Program-made: the position numbers and the translations under genes
Notes under the pieces: generated by a model
What the model saw: only the letters and a program-made list of their open reading frames with translations
Database searches by the model: none
Told to the model about the DNA's origin: nothing
Assembly: GCA_002450905.1 (NCBI GenBank)
Contig: DKAT01000017.1
Coordinates: 1 to 12,167, forward strand
Reading direction: 5' to 3'
Length of the DNA stretch: 12,167 bases
Source of the DNA: Spirochaetia bacterium UBA6919
Lineage (GTDB): Bacteria > Spirochaetota > UBA6919
Shown: positions 6,439-12,167 of the stretch, piece by piece
How positions within the stretch are numbered: position 1 is the first letter of the stretch
Layout: the number at the start of each line of letters is the position of its first letter

Positions 6439-7986
6439 TTAAATCCTTTCTAAAAGAGATTCTTTAATTACATTACCCTGCATTAGTTTATTCACAGCAT
6501 TGATATAAGCCTTTGCACTGGCATGAACAATATCAGTACTGGAACCATGACCAGAAATGAGCTCATTATTATGATTAATAACAATATTCACTTCACCAAG
6601 AGCATCTGTTCCCCCTGTGACAGCATTTATTGTATATCTTTCCAATTTAGGTTCAATGTGGGTAATTTTATCAATGGAATTGAAGACCGCATTGACAGGG
6701 CCATCACCAGTAGCAGATGCTTTATACTGCTCATTATCCTTTTCTAACAAAACATTAGCACTTGCTATTGTTGGATCACTCCCGCAAAAACAATTAAAAT
6801 CAATTATCTTATAGGTCTCCTTTGTTTCTGGATGAACTTCATCAGCAATAATAGCATAAATATCATCGTTGTAGATCTCCTTCTTTTTATCAGCTACCAT
6901 CATAAACCTATTGTAAGCCTTATCAAGCTCATCTGAGCCTAATTTAATTCCTAATTCATTCAGACGACTATGGAATCCGTGTTTACCAGAGTGCCTCCCT
7001 AAAACTAACGAGCTTTGATCACGCCCTATACTTGCTGGTGTCATTATCTCATAGGTCTGACGATATTTTAACATCCCGTCCTGATGGATACCTGATTCGT
7101 GAGCAAATGCATTTTTTCCCACTATAGCTTTGTTTGGCTGCACAAAAATCCCTGTTATTTTGGATAACAAAGAACTTGAAGGATAGATCTCTTTTGTATT
7201 GATTCTTGAATCAATATTATAAAAATCCTTTCTTACGTTCAAAGACATAATGATTTCTTCTAAAGAGGCGTTTCCAGCACGTTCACCTATTCCATTAACA
7301 GTACATTCAATCTGTCTTGCACCTCCTTGTATTGCTGAAAGAGAGTTTGCAACAGCAAGTCCAAGATCATTATGACAATGAACACTGATGATAGCCTGAT
7401 TGATATTCTTAACATTCTTATAAAGCTCTGTTATCCTGTTATAGAACTCAAGAGGTGTAGTATAACCCACTGTATCAGGAATATTTACAACTCTAGCCCC
7501 AGCTTCAATAACTGCGCTTACAATATCAATAAGAAATCCCATGTCACTGCGTGTTGCATCTTCAGCAGAAAATTCCACCTCATCACAAAGGGATTTTGCT
7601 ATATTAACTGCTTCAACTGCCATTTTGAGAACATCATCTGGCTTTTTTTTCAATTTATGTTCCATATGGATATTACTTGTAGCGATAAATGTATGTATTC
7701 TTGATTTCTGAGCATATTTCACAGCATCATAACAGGCTGTAATGTCTTTCTCAACAGCTCTAGCAAGCCCTGCAATTGTTGGACCCTCAATTTCTTCAGC
7801 TATACGTTTCACTGCTTCAAATTGAACCTGTGATGATACAGGGAATCCAGCTTCAATCACATCTACATTTAATTTGCTAAGCTGTCTGGCAAAGGTTAAT
7901 TTCTCATCGATACTCATTGAAAATCCTGGTGCCTGCTCTCCATCCCGTAATGTTGTGTCAAAAATATATATGCTATTGTTAGACAT
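6439..7986 (-). CDS. leuA: 2-isopropylmalate synthase
   Basis: Protein of 515 residues catalysing the first committed step of leucine synthesis, acetyl-CoA plus 2-oxoisovalerate to 2-isopropylmalate. The TIM-barrel motifs are DTTLRDGEQ (10-18), HCHNDLGL with metal-binding histidines (203-210) and NGIGERAGNASLEE (231-244). NAFAHESGIHQDGMLK (292-307) is in the linker, and a C-terminal leucine-binding regulatory domain with GDGPVNAVFNSIDKI runs from about 390 to 505. Similarity to E. coli-type LeuA is continuous to the C-terminus, so I prefer LeuA to citramalate synthase or homocitrate synthase. ATG 7986 is preceded by AAGGAG at good spacing. A presumed attenuator lies upstream and a terminator follows. 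No other leu genes are next to it in this window. Confidence 0.96.
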   Translation of the reverse strand: MSNNSIYIFDTTLRDGEQAPGFSMSIDEKLTFARQLSKLNVDVIEAGFPVSSQVQFEAVKRIAEEIEGPTIAGLARAVEKDITACYDAVKYAQKSRIHTFIATSNIHMEHKLKKKPDDVLKMAVEAVNIAKSLCDEVEFSAEDATRSDMGFLIDIVSAVIEAGARVVNIPDTVGYTTPLEFYNRITELYKNVKNINQAIISVHCHNDLGLAVANSLSAIQGGARQIECTVNGIGERAGNASLEEIIMSLNVRKDFYNIDSRINTKEIYPSSSLLSKITGIFVQPNKAIVGKNAFAHESGIHQDGMLKYRQTYEIMTPASIGRDQSSLVLGRHSGKHGFHSRLNELGIKLGSDELDKAYNRFMMVADKKKEIYNDDIYAIIADEVHPETKETYKIIDFNCFCGSDPTIASANVLLEKDNEQYKASATGDGPVNAVFNSIDKITHIEPKLERYTINAVTGGTDALGEVNIVINHNNELISGHGSSTDIVHASAKAYINAVNKLMQGNVIKESLLERI

Positions 7987-8030
7987 ATTTATCTCCTTGA
8001 TTTGAATATAAATAATAGATATTATTATAG

Positions 8031-8065
8031 AAAAAAAAAGAAAAGATATTACCCCAGGTGGGGTA
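8031..8065 (-). terminator. Terminator hairpin in the leuA leader (probable attenuator)
   Basis: On the minus strand TACCCC, loop ACCT, and GGGGTA (8065 down to 8050) form a 6-bp stem with a GC core. Five bases later comes TTTTC followed by nine Ts (8044-8031). It points toward leuA, 45 bases before the start codon. The only genes here are divergent, so a terminator in this place suggests attenuation. The alternative is that leuA is started from the TATAAT at 8024-8029, beyond the hairpin. Confidence 0.6.
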
Positions 8066-8150
8066 GGAATTGATAGAGAAATACACAGCGATAGGATATT
8101 CTGTGGTGATTATTAGATTTAATTGTGTTTATGAAATTCTTGGTAATCAT
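8049..8150 (-). CDS. Possible leuA leader peptide, 33 residues
   Basis: An open frame runs from ATG 8150 to TAA 8049-8051 on the minus strand. It ends with residues FLYQFLPHLG, with Leu codons CTC, CTA and CTG at positions 25, 29 and 32. The CTA codon enters the 5' arm of the leader terminator and the stop codon lies in its 3' arm, so a ribosome here would physically affect the hairpin. No clear Shine-Dalgarno sequence precedes the ATG, and three Leu codons are fewer than in classical leu leaders. The frame may be fortuitous. Confidence 0.35.
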   Translation of the reverse strand: MITKNFINTIKSNNHHRISYRCVFLYQFLPHLG

Positions 8151-8349
8151 ATCTTGAATTATCGTATAATTTATATAAATAAATATAAAAATTTTAAAAA
8201 AAAAGTAAAGTGATAATTTTATTATTTATTTATTAGAAATATTTTTTTCAATGTGTTATATTAAATAATAATTATTTTCATATAAAAAATAAAGATTTAC
8301 TATCATCTTTACGAAAGATAAATTTGGAAATATAAATATGGATTAATTA

Positions 8350-9576
8350 ATGAGCGCTGAACAAGTCATAACTGACTCTAAATCGATTGAAAATATTTTT
8401 CAATCATTCCGTGCAAGTAAAAGTAATATTATTATAAGACATGAACTAAAAGAATATAATGCATTTGTATATCGTGTTAGTGATGTCTCTATAACATTTG
8501 ATTATAAAGGTAATTTATCAACTGATTTAGAAACTATTGAAATAAGTACTACAACTAGAGATGCCATTTATTTTGCTATTTGTAAAGTATTAAATATATC
8601 AGGTAGTGAAATCACTGTAGCATATCCTTCCGAATTAGAAAAAGGTGTTAAAAGAAAATTTAAAAGAGTTGATACTATTGATGATGTATACTTAAAATTT
8701 AATGTCATATCAAATGTAGAAGACAATTTTAATATTGATGATAACAAAAATATTCCCCAGCAATTTGCTCACATTTACAAAGAATTAATGAAACCCATTC
8801 CTGATATCAAAATTGTTCTCCCTCTTGTAGCTCAGGAATTAAAAAAGAAAGCACCCTTATTTGAAATTAAATTATACAAAGAAAATGAAGTCTTTTCAAT
8901 CCGCGCAAAGATACTTTCAAAATATAAAAAAATGATTTATATCAATAATGTAAAAGAAAGTAAGTCTTATTTAAAAGACCATCAAAAACCTGATCTAATC
9001 TCCTTTCTACCTTATATTCAAGAGTTAAAGCAAAATAATTTGAATGATGATGCTATTCGTGGTGAATTAATAAATATCATGAAAGAAGATATTTCGACTT
9101 CTGCTATCACATATATTTGCTCCCCTATCATCTTATTTAACCACGCTATAGGCCATATATTCCTTGGAGTCTCCGAAGGCTCCTTTTCTGTATTTCGTGA
9201 TCAGGATTTTGTATTTGTACAAACTGCTTGTGACATCATCTCAGAAACTCTGGCGAAGGGAAAACTTCATCAATTAGATACAGGTAATGATTTCACTATT
9301 AAAGCCCTTGATTTAAGTGCTGGCGGTGTTCTTATGGAACTAAATGATGCTAATATTGTTAAGCTCATCAATGAAAACATGAAATTAAGAATTGTGTTAA
9401 AAGTAAATGACAAAGAAATTAAAACTATTGGAAGGATACGTCGTCTTGACAAAGAGGATAATAAGGCAATAATAGGGATTAAATTTTCTGAAATCCGTTG
9501 GAATGATCAGGAGTTTGTTGATCGTTATGTTAATCGACGTATTGAAATCATTAAAATACAGGAGAGCCAAAAATAA
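8350..9576 (+). CDS. PilZ-domain protein with inserted GAF-like domain
   Basis: Protein of 408 residues. Residues about 10-98 look like a YcgR-type N-terminal beta domain. RKFKRVD at 102-108 supplies the RxxxR arm (R102, R106) that grips c-di-GMP. A middle region (about 145-305) is probably GAF-like, with ISTSAITYICSPIILFNHAIGHIFLG (248-273) and FVFVQTACDIISETL (287-301) as its last strand and helix. DLSAGG at 321-326 is the second c-di-GMP motif (DxSxxG), followed by PilZ-barrel strands to about 395. In ordinary PilZ domains the two motifs lie some 20-30 residues apart; here the gap is about 215. The architecture resembles DUF1577-type spirochaete proteins as I recall them. No transmembrane segment or signal peptide. 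GGATT eight bases before the ATG is a weak Shine-Dalgarno sequence. It is probably a c-di-GMP-responsive regulator; its target is unknown. Confidence 0.75.
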   Translation: MSAEQVITDSKSIENIFQSFRASKSNIIIRHELKEYNAFVYRVSDVSITFDYKGNLSTDLETIEISTTTRDAIYFAICKVLNISGSEITVAYPSELEKGVKRKFKRVDTIDDVYLKFNVISNVEDNFNIDDNKNIPQQFAHIYKELMKPIPDIKIVLPLVAQELKKKAPLFEIKLYKENEVFSIRAKILSKYKKMIYINNVKESKSYLKDHQKPDLISFLPYIQELKQNNLNDDAIRGELINIMKEDISTSAITYICSPIILFNHAIGHIFLGVSEGSFSVFRDQDFVFVQTACDIISETLAKGKLHQLDTGNDFTIKALDLSAGGVLMELNDANIVKLINENMKLRIVLKVNDKEIKTIGRIRRLDKEDNKAIIGIKFSEIRWNDQEFVDRYVNRRIEIIKIQESQK

Positions 9577-9633
9577 GTACTTTTTTTAAATGATATTTCA
9601 AAAATACTTTCCTATTTCATTAATTTTAAGTAT

Positions 9634-9639
9634 TATAAT
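9634..9639 (+). promoter_or_regulatory. Candidate -10 box before floA
   Basis: TATAAT lies in the 118-bp gap between the PilZ gene and floA, 55 bases before the floA ATG. No good -35 hexamer is seen, so floA may also be transcribed from the PilZ gene. Confidence 0.3.
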
Positions 9640-9694
9640 CATATTAATCTTAACACAAAGCAATATTAATTATTAAAATAAAGAGGGTTCTTCT

Positions 9695-10672
9695 ATGACA
9701 TTACCAGGGGGAGTATCTCCATATATCGGAATAATAGTATTAATAATATTATTCATTTTCTTATTTGTCTATCTAATCCCTGTAAGACTATGGATAGCTG
9801 CTCTATCGTCAGGTGTTTCAGTTGGTATATTTTCTCTAATCGGAATGAGACTCCGTCGTGTCCCACCAAATCAAATCGTTTTGCCAAAAATAAAAGCTGC
9901 AAAGGCAGGGCTACAAATTGAAACAGATACTCTGGAGGCGCATTATCTTGCTGGAGGACATGTTGATCAGGTTGTAAATGCTTTAATCGCTGCAGCTAAA
10001 GCAAATATTGAACTTAATTTCGGAAGGGCTGCTGCCATTGATCTGGCTGGTCGAGATGTACTCCACGCTGTCCAAATGTCAGTATTACCTAAGGTCATCA
10101 CTTGTCCCGAGGTCGTAGCTGTCGCGAAAGATGGTATTGAAGTGAAGGCAATTGCAAGAATCACTGTCCGCACGAATATTGATCGACTTGTTGGAGGTGC
10201 AACCGAAGAAACTGTCGTAGCCCGTGTTGGTGAAGGGATTGTTACTACCATCGGATCCTCAGATGTTCATAAAGCTGTTCTGGAAAACCCGGATATGATT
10301 TCTAAGACCGTATTGAATAAAGGTTTAGACGCAGGAACAGCATTCGAAATATTATCCATCGATATTGCTGATGTGAATATTGGAAAAAATATTGGTGCTC
10401 AGTTGCAAACTGACCAGGCGGAAGCTGATAAAAAAATTGCTCAGGCTAAGGCTGAGGAAAGACGAGCTATTGCTGTAGCTGCTGAACAGGAAATGATAGC
10501 CAGGGTTCAGGAAATGCGTGCAAAAGTGGTTGAAGCAGAGGCACAAATCCCCCTTGCTATGGCTGAGGCATTTAGATCAGGGAATCTTGGAATCATGGAT
10601 TATTATCGTATGAAAAATATTATGGCAGATACGGATATGCGTGATTCTATTTCTAAAAAGACTAAAGAATAA
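9695..10672 (+). CDS. floA: Flotillin-like protein FloA
   Basis: Protein of 325 residues, close in length and sequence along its whole span to Bacillus FloA (YqfA, 331 residues). A hydrophobic membrane hairpin is at about 9-50, followed by GMRLRRVPPNQIV. The SPFH-like domain includes HYLAGGHVDQVVNALIAAAK, GRAAAIDLAGRDVLHAVQMS, DGIEVKAIARITVRTN and RVGEGIVTTIGSS. FEILSIDIADVNIGKNIG and an Ala/Glu-rich coiled-coil part (about 235-290) follow, ending with MRDSISKKTKE. Flotillins form oligomeric scaffolds in membrane microdomains and affect fluidity and membrane-protein assembly. AGAGGG seven bases before the ATG supports the start. In Bacillus an NfeD-like gene (yqeZ) precedes it; none is present here. 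Confidence 0.97.
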   Translation: MTLPGGVSPYIGIIVLIILFIFLFVYLIPVRLWIAALSSGVSVGIFSLIGMRLRRVPPNQIVLPKIKAAKAGLQIETDTLEAHYLAGGHVDQVVNALIAAAKANIELNFGRAAAIDLAGRDVLHAVQMSVLPKVITCPEVVAVAKDGIEVKAIARITVRTNIDRLVGGATEETVVARVGEGIVTTIGSSDVHKAVLENPDMISKTVLNKGLDAGTAFEILSIDIADVNIGKNIGAQLQTDQAEADKKIAQAKAEERRAIAVAAEQEMIARVQEMRAKVVEAEAQIPLAMAEAFRSGNLGIMDYYRMKNIMADTDMRDSISKKTKE

Positions 10673-10703
10673 ACGATCATTTTCCTAAACAGATGAAGGA
10701 CTG

Positions 10704-11186
10704 ATGGAAGATTTATTTGATATTATTAAATTCATTGTAATCACAATAGTTATTATAATTTGGTTTGTATATACAAATTTAAAAAAATCAAAAAAATCTG
10801 CTGATAAATATCCACAAAATATTCGACCAGAAACAATTGCAAAAAAACGAACAGAGCAATCTTCTGATATTGATAATATTTTAAAATCTTTTTTTGGATT
10901 ACCTACTGAAGAAACACAGCATCCAATTCCTCAAAAAAATGTTATAAAATCATATTCAGAAAAAAAACAAGTAGTTAACAAGGATATTCCCAAAAAAGTT
11001 TATAAAACTTCCCCAAAAGATATTACCATTGAAGAAAAAGCAGTTTCTACCCCTGAAATCATTGAAAAAAAAGATTCGAATCGAGAGTTTCTTGTATTCT
11101 CAAAATCTCCTATCGTTCAGGGGATTATACTGAATGAAATCCTGGGGACTCCTACAGCCCTGAAAAATGATCAATTCCCGAAATAA
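10704..11186 (+). CDS. One-pass membrane protein of unknown function after floA
   Basis: Protein of 160 residues, not assigned to a named family. Residues 7-24 (IIKFIVITIVIIIWFVYT) form one transmembrane segment, followed by the basic KKSKKS, so the rest is probably cytosolic. Residues about 28-125 are Lys-, Glu- and Pro-rich, low in complexity and likely disordered, apart from a short helix DIDNILKSFFGLP (55-67). The C-terminal FSKSPIVQGIILNEILGTPTAL (132-153) is strongly patterned. I recall similar endings (IILSEILGPP) in small proteins of several phyla, so this is probably a conserved interaction motif. AAGGA close to the ATG supports the start. It starts 31 bases after floA and ends 24 before the amidase gene, so it is probably co-transcribed. 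A partner role for the flotillin is inference. Confidence 0.75.
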   Translation: MEDLFDIIKFIVITIVIIIWFVYTNLKKSKKSADKYPQNIRPETIAKKRTEQSSDIDNILKSFFGLPTEETQHPIPQKNVIKSYSEKKQVVNKDIPKKVYKTSPKDITIEEKAVSTPEIIEKKDSNREFLVFSKSPIVQGIILNEILGTPTALKNDQFPK

Positions 11187-11210
11187 TACACACCAAGATC
11201 TTTAAATAAT

Positions 11211-12044
11211 ATGAAAATAGCCATTATCCAAATTACTTCAAATGATGATAAAAAAGGAAATCTTGATAAAATTGTTCGTTATATTGATGAGGCGGTGAAT
11301 CGTGGTGTCCAGTTGATTGCACTCCCTGAGAATTTTTCTTATCTACAAAGAGAGGGAGATCCCTGGGATTTCAGTGAGACACTTGATGGAGAGGTGATAT
11401 CCCTCTTAAAATCTCTGGCGATAAAGCACCAGGTCTATATCTTAGCGGGATCAATCCCTGAAACAATTATTAATACTAATAAAATATACAATACATCTTG
11501 TTTAATCAATAATGAAGGAAATATTGTTGGATCGTATCGTAAAATCCATCTCTTTGATGTCATTTTATCACCCGATAAGGAGTATAGGGAAAGTAATTTC
11601 GTAGAACCAGGAGGTGATGTCGTTGTTTTGGATACTCCCTGGTGCAAAGTGGGTTTGAGTATCTGTTATGACTTAAGATTTCCAGAACTCTATAGAATAT
11701 TGACATTTCGGGGAGCAAAAATAATTTTTATCCCATCTGCATTTGTAAATCAAACGGGGTGTAAGCACTGGGAAATTCTCCTGAGGGCGAGGGCTATTGA
11801 AAATCAGGTTTATATTGTTGCACCCAATCAATATGGATATCATGGAAAGGGTAGGTCGAGTTTTGGGGATAGTATGGTGATTGATCCCTGGGGGACACCT
11901 ATTGCCAGATCGAGTGATAAAGAAGGTTTTATTATAGCAGAGATTGATTTGGATTATCTAGATGAGGTTCGGAAAAAGATTCCCTGTTCAGAGCATTGTA
12001 ACCAGTCTATTCTGGGTTCTTTTAATGTAGATATTAATAGTTAA
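11211..12044 (+). CDS. Carbon-nitrogen hydrolase, Nit1-like (deaminated glutathione amidase)
   Basis: Protein of 277 residues of the nitrilase superfamily with an intact Glu-Lys-Cys triad: E40 in LPENF, K111 in YRKIHLFD and C152 in SICYDLRFPELYR. HWEILLRARAIENQ (186-199), Q207 to H211 (QYGYH) and SMVIDPWGTPIAR (221-233) are also present. The order and spacing match Nit1-type amidases, which repair deaminated glutathione by hydrolysing it to Cys-Gly and 2-oxoglutarate. A NIT2/omega-amidase (2-oxoglutaramate or 2-oxosuccinamate) role is the main alternative. The protein is cytosolic and of normal length. The gene starts 24 bases after the membrane-protein gene, with no strong Shine-Dalgarno sequence, so translational coupling is possible. 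Confidence 0.9.
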   Translation: MKIAIIQITSNDDKKGNLDKIVRYIDEAVNRGVQLIALPENFSYLQREGDPWDFSETLDGEVISLLKSLAIKHQVYILAGSIPETIINTNKIYNTSCLINNEGNIVGSYRKIHLFDVILSPDKEYRESNFVEPGGDVVVLDTPWCKVGLSICYDLRFPELYRILTFRGAKIIFIPSAFVNQTGCKHWEILLRARAIENQVYIVAPNQYGYHGKGRSSFGDSMVIDPWGTPIARSSDKEGFIIAEIDLDYLDEVRKKIPCSEHCNQSILGSFNVDINS

Positions 12045-12167
12045 ATTGAAAATTCTTTCTTAAGAGATGACTAAAATAATATAAACCTATAGCAGTAAGT
12101 AGGGAATATTGTTAGAATAAATGATATAATTCTAAATAATGATAATGCTTGTAATGTTTGCTCCGAA

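Larger units (their letters stand above)
7987..8349. promoter_or_regulatory. Divergent intergenic region, leuA leader and PilZ gene promoter
   Basis: This 363-bp region separates the minus-strand leuA from the plus-strand PilZ gene. The leuA side (7987-8150) holds a TATAAT on the minus strand at 8024-8029, the terminator-like hairpin, and a possible leader peptide. The part from 8160 to 8349 is extremely AT-rich. On the plus strand, TGTTATATT at 8254-8262 resembles an extended -10 box, with TAGAAA at 8234-8239 as a possible -35 box, which would serve the PilZ gene. Another TATAAT lies at 8165-8170. No T-box or known riboswitch is recognisable. Confidence 0.45.

Noticed and set aside
7372..7704. 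Plus-strand 110-codon Cys/Asn-rich frame within leuA
   Set aside because: It is the antisense shadow of leuA; the composition is a by-product of the opposite strand's codons.
9576..9612. AT-rich imperfect hairpin after the PilZ gene as a terminator (AGTACTTTTT with AAAAATACT)
   Set aside because: The stem contains a bulge, has almost no GC pairs, and its T-run is inside the stem rather than after it.
12112..12135. Inverted repeat TTAGAAT/ATTCTAA downstream of the amidase gene as a terminator or Fur-like site
   Set aside because: The stem is AT-rich with a 10-base loop and no T-tract. The ATGATAATG nearby is only a partial match to a Fur box, which is not enough in such AT-rich sequence.

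Overview
This window comes from a low-GC bacterium, most likely a spirochaete or close relative; that assignment is inference at moderate confidence. It rests on a GAF/PilZ protein of the kind I associate with spirochaetes (DUF1577-like), a FloA flotillin followed by a small membrane protein, and a small protein with an ISGK...F start that I recall from spirochaete genomes. No rRNA, tRNA, CRISPR array or transposase is visible.

Region 1 (1 to about 1520) is a repeat island, richer in G and T on the plus strand than the rest. It holds an eight-copy 21-bp tandem array, a small GIY-YIG nuclease gene, a perfect palindrome just after that gene's stop, almost three copies of a 122-bp tandem repeat made of related hairpins, a split hairpin carrying a second repeat family, a 152-codon gene of unknown function on the minus strand, and another hairpin of the second family. 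The hairpins share the layout AT-stem-loop-stem-ATGAC, and their stems change in compensating pairs. This nuclease/palindrome pairing is the most interesting candidate for an undescribed mobile or self-propagating element.

Region 2 (1769-6178, minus strand) is a tight four-gene operon: hotdog thioesterase, acetoacetyl-CoA synthetase, SCP2-type thiolase and DUF35 Zn-ribbon/OB-fold protein. It would activate acetoacetate to acetoacetyl-CoA and handle the CoA thioesters. The thiolase has glycine where the nucleophilic cysteine should be. A candidate promoter and a 23-bp inverted repeat lie upstream.

Region 3 (6405-8150, minus strand) is leuA, with a terminator after it and a probable attenuator before it. 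A possible 33-codon leader peptide with three late leucine codons runs into an intrinsic terminator hairpin 5' of leuA.

Region 4 (8350-12044, plus strand) carries a GAF-containing PilZ protein whose two c-di-GMP-binding motifs are split by about 215 residues, then floA, a one-pass membrane protein of unknown function, and a Nit1-like amidase. The last three are closely spaced and probably co-transcribed. The theme is membrane microdomain/second-messenger functions plus metabolite repair.
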